A stretch of 64,000 nucleotides of DNA, from positions 1 through 64,000 of the forward strand of contig CAUDEF010000004.1 of assembly GCA_958448515.1 (NCBI GenBank), read 5' to 3'. The translations under genes were made by a program, and so were the position numbers. The stretch comes from an uncultured Phascolarctobacterium sp. (GTDB lineage: Bacteria > Bacillota > Negativicutes > Acidaminococcales > Acidaminococcaceae). This document shows positions 43,255 to 53,618 of this stretch, in pieces (the first letter of the stretch is position 1; the number at the start of each line of letters is the position of its first letter). Below the pieces are notes generated by a model. That model saw only the letters and a program-made list of their open reading frames with translations. It was not told the origin of the DNA and did not search any database.

Positions 43255-44975
43255 TTATTCTTCAATATTTTTTATATACTTTTCTCCATGCAAAGTTTTT
43301 ATATTATTAATATTAAAATTATATGATTTTGATGATATATCTTGTTCAGGATAATATCGATTACCATTATAACCAACAATGCCTAATATCAAATCATAAA
43401 TAAGATCATTAGTAAACCCAGACTCCTTATTGATTATAAGATTGTCATAAGTTTCTTTATATTTTTTTATATACGTCTCTGATAATACAATATACATAGG
43501 TATCTTTATCATAGATATATTGCATATATCATTTGAATGACCTAATTTATTAACAACATCTTCACCATGATCAGAAAAATATATTAATCCGTTAAAATCA
43601 TTTTTAATGTAAATATCTCTATACAATTTTTCAATAACAAAATCATTATAATATATGCTATTTTCATAACTTTCAATATAGTCTGTTCCAAATTTATTAA
43701 ATATAGATGGATACCTATCTTTGTAAGCACTATGCGAACCCATTAAATGAATAAATACTACGCTATTTTCCTTCAAAACAATATTACTTAGAACATCCAC
43801 TATTTTACTATCATAAAAATTTGATAAATCTGATGTCTCATTTCTATCGTTTAACCAAATACTTTCATCACATCTATTTGCAATTGAAGTTATAGGAGAA
43901 GAAAAAATACCATACTTTGCTTGGTTACTAATCCAATAAGTATGAAAATCATTTTTCTTAAGTATATCTACTATAGAAGCAGCTTCATTTAAATCTACAT
44001 TATTATACTGACTTTTTTCAGTTAGTGCATACATCAAAGAATCCACTGTATTAGCACTATTTGAAAAAGCATTACTTATTTTTATTGCATTTTCTTTATT
44101 GGCAAGCGATGACAGCCACGGTGTAGTTTCTTTGTAGTAGCCATAGTAATTGAAAAAATCCCTATTCTGAGACTCTCCAATAATAACTAAATATTTTCCG
44201 CTTCTTATTTTATCATTCTTCTTTACATCCAAGAGATTACCAGAATCGGCTAATTTACATTCAAAAGTTTTTATTTGATTATATCTATTATATGAATCAA
44301 TAAAACACTCAAATACTATTGTTTTAGTAATATAACTAACAGCAAATACCATACATACAGCTCCCGCTAATATGTACCTAATTTCTACTTTTATATTTTT
44401 ATGATCAAAACATGTAGTCTTAATAAATTTCCATATTAACACAAAATAAAAAATAAAACATATACAAATAAAACCTAAAAACTTCAAGCTAAAAAACTGT
44501 TCTAAAAACTCCAAACTTTCATTATAATTGGTCTGCATTATTGCCAATATAGATGAAGTAGTAATTATATATCCTTGATATACATAATTACCAACATTTA
44601 GAATAAATATTATGTATAAAAATACCACTAATGGAATAAAAATTACATTAAAGATTTTTCGTAATATTAATTTATTAATATTATTAACTGCTAAAAAGCT
44701 GTTAATTAATAAATAATATCCAATAATTTCTTTAAAATAAATCTCAAAGCTTATATATCCCCCCCCCCGAGAAACATAAGCACACTAGTTGATGCTCCGA
44801 ATAAAAATAATAATATAGATAATATACATTCATATGTATTTATGTTTTTACTCAAATAACTAAACAACAAATTAGTAGATAAAAGTATAATTATACCTTT
44901 ACTGTACCCATCATACCCTATAAATAAAATTGGAAAAATAATAAATAGTATATTTAATATTATAAATTTTATCAT
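43255..44975 (-). CDS. Phosphoethanolamine transferase-like gene, phase-variable, currently out of frame
   Basis: Two frames join at a run of ten G on the minus strand (44768-44759). The first (from ATG 44975) encodes two or three membrane spans and stops just after the run; the second carries the rest: further spans, IIGESQNRDFFNYYGYYKETTPWL split as GESQNRD and ETTPWL, the threonine in NSANTVDS, HLMGSH and FSDHGEDV. These are EptA/CptA-type sulfatase-fold residues that transfer phosphoethanolamine to LPS. With 8 or 11 G the gene reads through (about 573 residues at 11 G). Its ATG overlaps the upstream GDPD-like stop (ATGA). Confidence 0.8.
44759..44768 (-). repeat. Poly-G tract (G10) of contingency locus
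   Basis: Ten consecutive C on the plus strand inside an otherwise AT-rich coding region. Length 10 or 9 gives early stops; 8 or 11 restores the frame. Confidence 0.9.
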
Positions 44976-45766
44976 CTACTATATTCACTCTTCTCTTTAA
45001 CCAAAATAATATGTACCCTGGAGTCATTAAATATATCTCTAGTTTTATTGCTAAATCTAAAATACAGCCAAGAATTGTCCCCATCCCAGCATAAGAAATT
45101 TTTTCCCATCGGCATTTCTATATTTCTCAAAATATCATAATATCTATAATCAAATGAAATATAGTCTACACTACTATTCTTAATTATTTTTTCAACTTTA
45201 CTTGTAATAAATTGAATGTCATTTTTATCTACTTCACTTAAATCTATATATGGAAAATAATAGCTTGTATAAAACCCTGCTTTTTTAAATACATCTGTAC
45301 TTTCATATTTACTAGTTTCTATAATTATATTCTTATTGGAAATATTATATTTATTACATAAATATAATATTTTATTACAAATATCATACTTGTTTACTTC
45401 GTTTATATTTTTTATATCCAACCAAATTTTCTTTTTATTGTCTCCTTTTTCAAACATGTTCTTAAATTGCATTTCCAAATCATAATTTTTAAAATCTGAT
45501 TTATCATGTGAATTTTCCAATATACCTAACTCTTCAATATATACTACATCCATTTCAAATCCATCATAATAATTACTAAATTCATTAAACTTATCAATGC
45601 TATTAACTCTATGTAACCAAAATCTATCATCAAAAAAATTTTTTCTCAAATAACTATCTACTATGGGTACATACGATACTATTCCATTGCACATATACCT
45701 AAATATCTTATCATGATATAAAAACATCATAGATAAAATTATAAAGACAATAATTATTTTCCTCAT
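44972..45766 (-). CDS. GDPD-like TIM-barrel protein, periplasmic (copy 1)
   Basis: 264 residues. An N-terminal hydrophobic segment (IIIVFIILSMMFLY) is a signal or anchor. Then come WLHRVNS, GFEMDVVY, ENSHDKSD and KIWLDIKN, the H-R, E-x-D, H-D and D-x-K pattern of glycerophosphodiester phosphodiesterase/menorin (DUF2181)-like barrels. A phosphodiester-cleaving role on the surface is possible. It overlaps the PEtN-transferase-like gene by ATGA, so it is made with it. Confidence 0.6.
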   Translation of the reverse strand: MRKIIIVFIILSMMFLYHDKIFRYMCNGIVSYVPIVDSYLRKNFFDDRFWLHRVNSIDKFNEFSNYYDGFEMDVVYIEELGILENSHDKSDFKNYDLEMQFKNMFEKGDNKKKIWLDIKNINEVNKYDICNKILYLCNKYNISNKNIIIETSKYESTDVFKKAGFYTSYYFPYIDLSEVDKNDIQFITSKVEKIIKNSSVDYISFDYRYYDILRNIEMPMGKNFLCWDGDNSWLYFRFSNKTRDIFNDSRVHIILVKEKSEYSR

Positions 45767-45802
45767 CTAAACTCACCTATATCAAAAAAACCAAATATTA
45801 CA

Positions 45803-45839
45803 ATAGATTCACACTATATAATTTGCAGTGTGAATCTAT
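45803..45839 (-). terminator. Hairpin after rfbB
   Basis: Perfect 13-bp stem (ATAGATTCACACT and complement) with an 11-nt loop beginning at the rfbB stop codon. The T-run is poor, so termination may be partial. Confidence 0.5.
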
Positions 45840-46858
45840 CACCTATTACCATACATTTTTTCATAATAATGCTGATACTCACCATTAATAATATTCTGCC
45901 ACCAATCTTTGTTATCCAGATACCACTTAATGGTCTTTTTAATGCCATCAGCAAATTTTGTTTCCGGCAGCCATCCTAATTCCTTATGAATCTTTGTCGG
46001 GTCAATTGCATAACGCATATCATGACCTTTTCTATCAGCAACATAAGTAATCAAGCTTTCCGGCTTGCCTAATTCTTTGCAGATAAGCTTCACGATATCA
46101 ATATTGCGCATTTCATTATGCCCGCCAATATTATATACTTCACCAACTGTTCCCTTGTGAATAATTAAATCAATAGCCTTACAATGATCTTCCACATATA
46201 ACCAATCACGAACATTAATACCCTCACCATATACTGGCAATGGCTTATCATCTAAAGCATTAGCGATCATTAAAGGAATAAGTTTTTCAGGAAAATGATA
46301 TGGTCCATAATTATTAGAACAGCGAGAAATAGTAACAGGCAGGCCATATGTTCTGTGATAAGCCTGCACTAATAAATCTGCTGCTGCTTTAGAACTGCTG
46401 TAAGGGGAACTGGTATGAATAGGAGTTTCTTCCGTAAAAAATAAATCTGGTCTATCTAATGGCAAATCACCATAAACTTCATCAGTAGAAACCTGATGAT
46501 AACGCTTAATACCATATTTACGGCAGGCATCCATCAAAACAGAAGTTCCAACAACATTGGTCTGCAAAAAAATATCAGGATTTTCTATAGAACGATCTAC
46601 ATGAGACTCTGCTGCGAAATTAACAACTATATCAGGTTGTTCTTCCTCAAACAACCGATAAACTGTTTCCCGATCACATATATCTGCTTTAACAAATCTA
46701 AAATTCGGCTTATCCATAACACTTACCAAGGTAGACAAATTACCTGCATAGGTTAATTTATCAAGGCAGATAATGCGATAGTCAGGATATTTTTTCATCA
46801 TATAAAAAATAAAATTACTGCCTATAAAACCGGCGCCACCAGTAATCAAAAATTTCAT
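45839..46858 (-). CDS. rfbB: dTDP-glucose 4,6-dehydratase
   Basis: 339 residues, an extended short-chain dehydrogenase. GGAGFIGSNF binds NAD, STDEVYGDL carries the active-site T-D-E, YSSSKAAADLL the Y-x3-K pair, and ISRCSNNYGPYHFPEKLIPL the substrate region. It converts dTDP-glucose to the 4-keto-6-deoxy sugar, the branch point to rhamnose and other deoxysugars. rfbA, C and D are not in the window. It is placed between the two GDPD-like/PEtN-transferase-like pairs. Confidence 0.95.
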   Translation of the reverse strand: MKFLITGGAGFIGSNFIFYMMKKYPDYRIICLDKLTYAGNLSTLVSVMDKPNFRFVKADICDRETVYRLFEEEQPDIVVNFAAESHVDRSIENPDIFLQTNVVGTSVLMDACRKYGIKRYHQVSTDEVYGDLPLDRPDLFFTEETPIHTSSPYSSSKAAADLLVQAYHRTYGLPVTISRCSNNYGPYHFPEKLIPLMIANALDDKPLPVYGEGINVRDWLYVEDHCKAIDLIIHKGTVGEVYNIGGHNEMRNIDIVKLICKELGKPESLITYVADRKGHDMRYAIDPTKIHKELGWLPETKFADGIKKTIKWYLDNKDWWQNIINGEYQHYYEKMYGNR

Positions 46859-46900
46859 AATAAAAATTTATAAATACTTTTAATCTTATTTACCATTTTA

Positions 46901-47635
46901 TTAAATCTCGTCAACCAGTATTACTTTGACTCTGTCATCATTCAAAATTTCTTTATACTTATTCTTCATACATATTTCCTCCCACTCTACTCCACTAATC
47001 CATAATAGATAGCAAATATTAGAACCCAGTCCTATGGAATTCACTAGATAATAATATTCTAGTGGAAAAGATATAGCATAAAAATTTGCATACTTAGAAT
47101 ATCTTTTTAATTCTTCGATACCGTTACTTGTATAATCCAAAAACATGAATGTCGTGTTATAACCATTTTGAGAGAATATTTGTAATGATTCAATATCATC
47201 ACTTTCTATAAAAACAACATCTTTACTTATACCAATTTCATTTATTATTTTGTTTATTTCTTCAAAAAAAATATATTTATTTTCTTTATTTAAGTTCTTT
47301 AAATCTAACCAAAGTCCTTTGTCATTTACTGTACTATATGCTTCTAATTGATGTTTCAAACTAATATTTTTATCATTAATTTCATGTCCACAAAAAATAT
47401 CATTTTTATCTCCAGAAAAAAAAATATCAAACTCAAAACCATCATACTTGTTAAAATAATATTCTAATTTTTGTTTAGAATTTGTTCTATGAAGCCAAAT
47501 CTTTTCTTTTACAACTCTATTAAAAATAGATCTATTAAGATCTTCAGATAAATTTGAAACAACACTCGCAGCTATTGAATCATATCTAAAAAAAATAAGC
47601 AAAAAAAATATTAATAAAAAACATTTTTTTATCAT
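46901..47635 (-). CDS. GDPD-like TIM-barrel protein, periplasmic (copy 2)
   Basis: 244 residues from the ATG at 47635, which overlaps the preceding TGA as ATGA. A signal peptide-like start (KKCFLLIFFLLIFF, cleavable near SIAAS) is followed by IWLHRTNS, GFEFDIFF, FCGHEIND and GLWLDLKN, the same residue pattern as copy 1. The pair is clearly homologous but divergent. Coupled to the second PEtN-transferase-like gene. Confidence 0.6.
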   Translation of the reverse strand: MIKKCFLLIFFLLIFFRYDSIAASVVSNLSEDLNRSIFNRVVKEKIWLHRTNSKQKLEYYFNKYDGFEFDIFFSGDKNDIFCGHEINDKNISLKHQLEAYSTVNDKGLWLDLKNLNKENKYIFFEEINKIINEIGISKDVVFIESDDIESLQIFSQNGYNTTFMFLDYTSNGIEELKRYSKYANFYAISFPLEYYYLVNSIGLGSNICYLLWISGVEWEEICMKNKYKEILNDDRVKVILVDEI

Positions 47636-49373
47636 TCTGATAAACACCTTCTTCCATACATTGTTTTAAACCTACTTTTATCCTTGTCATATTGATCAGA
47701 TAAAATATCATTTTCCGGCTCATATAATCCTTCAACTCGTACTCCCATAAGACTCAATACAAGATTAAATACAAGATCATTTGTAATATACTCGCTTTTA
47801 TGGCTTTTTAAATTGTTTAATAACCCATGATTTTTATCAATAAATTTATCTGATAAAAAAACATATAATGGAATTTCTATCATGTCAAATGTAAATCTAT
47901 TTGAATCATGTCCAAGAAAATTTATAACATCCTCCGAATGATCACTAAAATAAATCATTCCATTAAAATTATCAAATTTTTCAAAAGCAGCATGTATATT
48001 ACTCACTACATAATCATTATAAATAATGCTATTATCATATGCATCTATAAAATTATCATTTTTAAAAATCTTAAAATTATTAGGGTATCTTTCTTCATAT
48101 GTACTATGATTACCCATCAAATGGAATATTACTAAAGTATTTCCTGAAAATTTAATATTCTTTATATAATTAACTAATTCAAAATCATACATCTTTGTCC
48201 TTACTTTTCCACTAGTCTCATCATTAATCCAATACTGCTCATCTGCTCCACTGGCAATTACAGTAATAGGTGTATCATTTACCCCAAACTTTGACTGATT
48301 ACTTATCCAAATAACCTTAAACCCTGCAGATTTTGCAACTTCAACCAATGAAACAGCTTCTTGAAAACGCACTTCATTATATTGATTTTTAGCAGTTAAT
48401 GCATAACTTAAACTAGGAACTGTGTGTGTATGACATGAATATGCATTATCAAAAATAACAAAATTATCATCGCCTAGTTTTTCTCTCAACCAAGGTGTTG
48501 TTTCTCTCGTATATCCGTAAGCACTCATATGATTTTTATTCTGCGACTCTCCTATTACAAGGACGAAAACCCCATTATTTTGATTAATACTATTATCTAA
48601 ATTTATAGAACTTACACTATTTGCTCGTTCTTCACACTTTAATTTAAAATCGCTGTAATAATTCATATATCTATTTACGTCATCATAAGCATTTATAAAT
48701 ATTGATTCACGTCCTAAAAAAATCATCATTAAAGAATAAAAGAAACAAATTATTATATTTTTATTTAAACCTATTTTAATTTTCAAATTAAATAAAATTA
48801 AATAAAACACAAAATAAATACCAGCTAGTATACAAAAATGATAAATACTTAAATGCCCGTAAATATACTCCTTAATCTCATTAGGATTAGATTGTAGTAC
48901 AGCCATAATAGTATCAGGGTTCAATAACCATGCCCCCATTATATAATAATAACTCCACATAAAAAGAATTATACTTACCCAGCCCATATATACTATATAC
49001 TTTATAATAATAGGTATATTCATATATAATAAGATTATAATGACATTTGTAACACCTAAAGAGAATATTATATATTTTACAATTTCTCCAATTAATATTG
49101 TATCAAACACAAACCGATACAATAACAATACAGAGATTAACAAAAAAAACTTAATACTGATAACCATCGTAGTTTTGCATTATATGGTAATAAATTTTTA
49201 TTCATTAATATGCCAATACTAGCTATAAATAAATATCCTGATTTTGAAAAAGTAAAATCTTGAAAAAAAGCACTCACAACTAATACTAATAAAACATAAA
49301 AAATTATAGCGTTTAATATATGATGCTTAACCAATTCCCATACAATATTTCTTATATTAACCATATTTCCCAT
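47632..49373 (-). CDS. Second phosphoethanolamine transferase-like gene, split at a T8 run
   Basis: The N-terminal frame (ATG 49373 or 49364, GGGGGAGG upstream) runs into a stop right after eight T (minus strand); the remaining 500 residues are open in the next frame. With nine T they join (LSFFLLISV) into about 580 residues, matching the 573 of its neighbour. The main frame has five spans, GESQNKNHMSAYGYTRETT, the threonine in CHTHTVPSL, HLMGNHS and FSDHSEDV. It may be phase-variable or a genuine frameshift. The main frame could also initiate internally at 49167. Confidence 0.7.
49142..49149 (-). repeat. Poly-T tract (T8) at the frame break
   Basis: Eight A on the plus strand. Length 9 or 6 would restore the frame. 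Tracts this short slip less than G10. Confidence 0.6.
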
Positions 49374-49508
49374 ACCCTCCCCCTTAATATTTATCGAATA
49401 AAATATATCCATTTACTTTTATTTGATGAATATTATACCAGAGATAATAATATATTTTATAAATTACTACTATTACGTTACTTATCTGTAATATTTATTA
49501 AGCATTTT

Positions 49509-50213
49509 TTAAAATTCTCTTTTGATATGCTTCATATAATATTCTGCTAACCACAAATCTGACATATCATCAATATCAACAGAATGCTCTTTATTCATAA
49601 TAAATGGTACTGTATTATCATTAAAACTTGTATCATAACTAATTTCCGAAACTTTATTAATATAAATACATCCATTCACTCTATAATATTTAGGCATATC
49701 TTGTCGCCTGCAAGTACTACTTGTATTAAGCAATTTTTGTAAATTATTGTTCTCGTCTAAATATCTCACAAGAACCGGATTATCAGATACCTCTGATATT
49801 GATACAACAGACTTCTCTCCATTTAAAAAAAATAACTCTATTGCTTCATCAATATCTACAGAAGTTCTTAAGGGCTGCGTAGTCTGTAATAAAACCAAAA
49901 CATCATAATCTTCATTCATTTCTGATAATGTTCTGATAGCATGCACAACACAATCTATTGTTTTACTTGTATCCTCAGCTAATTCTTTAGGTCTCATAAA
50001 AGGGACTCTTGCACCGTATACTTCTGCAACTCTTGCTATTTCTATGCTGTCTGTACTTACAACCAAAGTATCAATATACTTACTATTCAAAGCAGCATTT
50101 ATAGTATGTGATATTAATGGTTTTTCTGCCAAATTTATTATATTCTTTCCCTTTATACCTTTACTTCCTCCACGAGCAGGAATCAAAGCCAAAATTCTTT
50201 TATTATTATACAT
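49509..50213 (-). CDS. neuA: CMP-sialic acid (CMP-Neu5Ac type) synthetase
   Basis: 234 residues. ALIPARGGSKGIKGKNI is the nucleotide-binding loop of CMP-NeuAc/CMP-Kdo synthetases, with LLQTTQPLRTSVDIDEAI and KYYRVNGCIYI also typical of NeuA-type sequences. It activates a nonulosonic acid with CTP. It follows neuC by 15 bp. NeuA of this size lacks the C-terminal acetylhydrolase. The substrate may be sialic or legionaminic acid; neuB sequence favours sialic. Confidence 0.9.
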   Translation of the reverse strand: MYNNKRILALIPARGGSKGIKGKNIINLAEKPLISHTINAALNSKYIDTLVVSTDSIEIARVAEVYGARVPFMRPKELAEDTSKTIDCVVHAIRTLSEMNEDYDVLVLLQTTQPLRTSVDIDEAIELFFLNGEKSVVSISEVSDNPVLVRYLDENNNLQKLLNTSSTCRRQDMPKYYRVNGCIYINKVSEISYDTSFNDNTVPFIMNKEHSVDIDDMSDLWLAEYYMKHIKREF

Positions 50214-50228
50214 AGTAATACCTTCACA

Positions 50229-51365
50229 TTATAATCTGTAATCAATAAATTTCTTCTGTATATCAATTTTTCTCAAATCTAAAGATTCTAAAATATTACA
50301 AAATATTTCCTTGCTATTACCATTTCCAAATACATTATTTTTTACCATGAATTTATCCACACTGTTAATAGCATTTAATATATCCTGCTTATTTTCAAAA
50401 ACATGCTGTACATTCTTAGAAATATTTAAGTCATATCTACCGTTCTGCCTGGTACCCACATCTATAGCAGGAATACCATAGATTCCAGATTCTCGTATAC
50501 CTGCACTGGAATTTCCAATAATAAAATCTGCATTTTTTAATAAAGTCAAAAAATATTCAAACCTAATTGAAGGGAATACTATAAATTTGTTGTTATTATT
50601 AAATTTCTCATATTCATTTAAAATAAATTCATACCCCAAATCATTATTAGGATAAATAACGATATAGTTTCTATCACTAGCAATGACTGCATCAGTCAAT
50701 ATCTTTGCATGTTCTTTTAACGATATATTTTCCGTAGTAACAGGATGATACATCAAAATTCCATAATTATTATATTTTATTTCATAATATTTTTTTACTT
50801 GCTCCAATGTTGGCAGATCTTGATTCACCATTATATCAATATCAGGAGAACCTATTACAAAAATATTATTCTGGGATTCACCTAATTGTAATAATCTTCT
50901 TTTTGAATCTTCATTACAAACAAAATGCAAATGTGAAAATTTGGTTATGGCATGTCGTATAGACTCATCTATAGTACCCGAAACTTCACCACCTTCAATA
51001 TGCCCAACAATTACATTATGTAAGGCAGATACAATAGCACCTGCTAAAGCTTCTATTCTATCGCCATGTACAATAACCATATCTGGTTTGATATTTTCAA
51101 TATATCCAGAAAAATACGATATTGTATTACCTAAATTTACACTGGTAGTAGATGAAGGAAGTAGTCCATACGCCACATAAGTATTCTTATAAGAATCTTT
51201 TAATACCTCATTATATGTACTGCCAAATCGTTCCAACAAATGCATGCCACATACAAAAACATAAACCTCAAAATTTGAATTTACATCTAAAGATTTTATT
51301 AAAGGCTTCAATTTCCCATAATCGGCTCTTGTTCCTGTAATAAATACTATTTTCTTTTTATCCAT
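50229..51365 (-). CDS. neuC: UDP-GlcNAc 2-epimerase (hydrolysing)
   Basis: 378 residues. TGTRADYGKLKPLI, VHGDRIEALAGA, HIEGGEVSGTIDESIRHA and NSSAGIRESGIYGIP are family motifs of hydrolysing 2-epimerases that make ManNAc from UDP-GlcNAc (NeuC) or the diNAcBac equivalent (LegG). Placed 13 bp after neuB, so the pathway order is B, C, A. Absence of other Leg genes here favours NeuC. Confidence 0.9.
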   Translation of the reverse strand: MDKKKIVFITGTRADYGKLKPLIKSLDVNSNFEVYVFVCGMHLLERFGSTYNEVLKDSYKNTYVAYGLLPSSTTSVNLGNTISYFSGYIENIKPDMVIVHGDRIEALAGAIVSALHNVIVGHIEGGEVSGTIDESIRHAITKFSHLHFVCNEDSKRRLLQLGESQNNIFVIGSPDIDIMVNQDLPTLEQVKKYYEIKYNNYGILMYHPVTTENISLKEHAKILTDAVIASDRNYIVIYPNNDLGYEFILNEYEKFNNNNKFIVFPSIRFEYFLTLLKNADFIIGNSSAGIRESGIYGIPAIDVGTRQNGRYDLNISKNVQHVFENKQDILNAINSVDKFMVKNNVFGNGNSKEIFCNILESLDLRKIDIQKKFIDYRL

Positions 51366-51378
51366 TGATATTACACCA

Positions 51379-52419
51379 CTACTCTAAAATCATATTCCAT
51401 GAAATTTGTTCATCATTATCTATATCCACAGCAGCTATTTTACCTAAAACATTATTATAATCTTCAGCGAATATTTCACCAGTCCCAGGTCTTTTTACCC
51501 AAATATTTTCTTTAGTAAATACTTCACCAACCTTGATATCACGTATTGCAACTACAGTAGCAAAAGCAAAATCTATAGTCACTTGTTCTTCCTTGGCAGC
51601 CTCTTTTTTTCCACCCATCATTTTGTTTATATTTTCAGCTGCTAAAATTAACTCTTTTAAATCTTGTTCATCCATAGAACATACAATATCAGGTCCGGGC
51701 CTGCTTTTATCATCGATAAAATGTCTTTCTACTAATTTAGCACCTAATACCATTGCAGCAATACAAGCCGTATTATCAACAGTATGATCTGATAATCCAA
51801 TCGGAATATTTTTAAAAGTTTCCATCATTTCCTGCATAGCACCTAACCTCACCAAATTTGCAGGTGTAGGATATAAATTTGTAGTATGCATAAGAGCATA
51901 TGGTACATTATATCGTTCTAGAATATCCACTGCTCTCTTTATATGTACAATATCATTCATACCTGTAGAAACAATCATTGGTTTTCCAAAAGAAGCAATA
52001 TGCTCAATAAGCGGATAATTATTAAGCTCTCCCGATCCTATTTTATAGGCCAAAACTCCAAATTTTTCCAGCCTATCTGCCGCAGCTCTTGAAAATGGAG
52101 TACTTAAGTATACCATTCCCTTATTCTGTACGTATTGCATCAATTCATATTCTTCATCTTCGGACAAGGCACATCTTTCCATAACATCATAAATTGATAC
52201 GTCACTATTACCAGGTATAACATTTTTAGCTGCACCGCACATTTCATCTTCAACAACATGAGTTTGATGTTTGATTATTCTAGCACCCGCTCTAAATGCA
52301 GCATCAACAATTTTTTTAGCAACATCTAAACTTCCTTCATGGTTGATTCCCATTTCGGGTATTACTAAAGGATTTGAACTTTCATTGATCACTATATTCC
52401 CAATCATTATTTCATTCAT
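51379..52419 (-). CDS. neuB: N-acetylneuraminate synthase
   Basis: 346 residues. The TIM barrel has PEMGINHEGSLDVAKKIVDAA, IIKHQTH, VYLSTPFS and YKIGSGELNNYPLI, and the C-terminal SAF domain (from about residue 285) has IWVKRPGTG. It condenses ManNAc with phosphoenolpyruvate. AAAGGAG precedes the ATG. It stands between the sialyltransferase-like gene and neuC. Confidence 0.93.
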   Translation of the reverse strand: MNEIMIGNIVINESSNPLVIPEMGINHEGSLDVAKKIVDAAFRAGARIIKHQTHVVEDEMCGAAKNVIPGNSDVSIYDVMERCALSEDEEYELMQYVQNKGMVYLSTPFSRAAADRLEKFGVLAYKIGSGELNNYPLIEHIASFGKPMIVSTGMNDIVHIKRAVDILERYNVPYALMHTTNLYPTPANLVRLGAMQEMMETFKNIPIGLSDHTVDNTACIAAMVLGAKLVERHFIDDKSRPGPDIVCSMDEQDLKELILAAENINKMMGGKKEAAKEEQVTIDFAFATVVAIRDIKVGEVFTKENIWVKRPGTGEIFAEDYNNVLGKIAAVDIDNDEQISWNMILE

Positions 52420-52440
52420 AAAACATACTCCTTTAAGAAT

Positions 52441-53571
52441 TTATATTAATTTATCAATGTAACTTAAACTTTGCACTATATGAACATCAGAATATAAAGA
52501 AATCCTACGAAATATATGATCTAGTTCATCTGCCATCTTTATATCTGATATTTTTATATTTTTACACAATAAAATAGTTCTACATCTGTTATCAAAATAT
52601 AAATATGGACTACATGTAGCTGTAGAAAATAAAGAAATCAGACAATATTTTTTATTCATATTATTTAGATAAAATATCTCCCATGGTGTACTGCTATTAA
52701 TATTTGAAATATTTATATGTTTTTCACTATATAACTTTTTAATATTATTATGTGTTCTAGGATGTAATTTTACAACATAATTTTTATTTTTACTTTTTAT
52801 ATATTCTATTGTATTTAAGCTATATTTAAATAACTTATTTTCACTTATCTTATTCATATACTTATTCGAAAATTTGCTAAAGATGTACATATACCAATAT
52901 TGAAAATTAGAGTAATATTTCCATGGCTGATCAAAATATATTATTTTAGCATCACTGTCATTTAGTGAAATTTCTTTCTTAAAATCAAAAATAAAATTTA
53001 ATATATAAACAAATTTTGTATCATTATATTTTATGCTCGGTATTTTATAAATAATGTTTTTATAATCATCATAGTATTCAGCAATTAAAGGTTTATATAA
53101 ATATATGCTATCTACTTTAACACGATCATTCAAAACATTACTAATATAAGTTCCTAAACCTTCATCATATAAAGCAATTTCATTTTTAAACGCATTAATA
53201 TATTTAGTAAATTCTTTATCTATACAAAATATTTTTTTATAATCTTGCAAATCCAAATACAATTCTTTTTCTATAAAATCATTTACAGCTAAATTTCCCA
53301 TATATTTTTTCTTAAGTAATATTATATATTCAAATAAAGAATATCTATGTTCTTTAAAAAAAGTAGTTAATCGTAAATCATCCCCACTAAAGACATATAT
53401 ATTTTCAAACAGTTGCAATTTTTTCAAATTAATTATAATATTATAATAGTTCTTTATTCCTTTAGAACATATAACTAAATCTGCCTTATAGTTTTTTAAA
53501 ACATTACAATTAATATTAACAACATTTATCAACTGTAATGACGTGGCTGCAACATATAAAATTCTATTCAT
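52441..53571 (-). CDS. GT52-type (sialyl)transferase
   Basis: 376 residues from the ATG at 53571; the ATG two codons earlier is too close to the GAGAG site. LYVAATSLQLINVVNI starts the GT-B fold, LYDEGLGTY (about 145) supplies the D/E-D/E-G motif and VKLHPRTHNN (about 270) the HP motif shared by bacterial sialyl- and polysialyltransferases. With neuBCA beside it, it most likely adds a sialic acid to LPS. Very AT-rich. Confidence 0.75.
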   Translation of the reverse strand: MNRILYVAATSLQLINVVNINCNVLKNYKADLVICSKGIKNYYNIIINLKKLQLFENIYVFSGDDLRLTTFFKEHRYSLFEYIILLKKKYMGNLAVNDFIEKELYLDLQDYKKIFCIDKEFTKYINAFKNEIALYDEGLGTYISNVLNDRVKVDSIYLYKPLIAEYYDDYKNIIYKIPSIKYNDTKFVYILNFIFDFKKEISLNDSDAKIIYFDQPWKYYSNFQYWYMYIFSKFSNKYMNKISENKLFKYSLNTIEYIKSKNKNYVVKLHPRTHNNIKKLYSEKHINISNINSSTPWEIFYLNNMNKKYCLISLFSTATCSPYLYFDNRCRTILLCKNIKISDIKMADELDHIFRRISLYSDVHIVQSLSYIDKLI

Positions 53572-53618
53572 TATCATACACTCTCTTCTATATTATTTAA
53601 TTTTAGGAGGACACTTTT

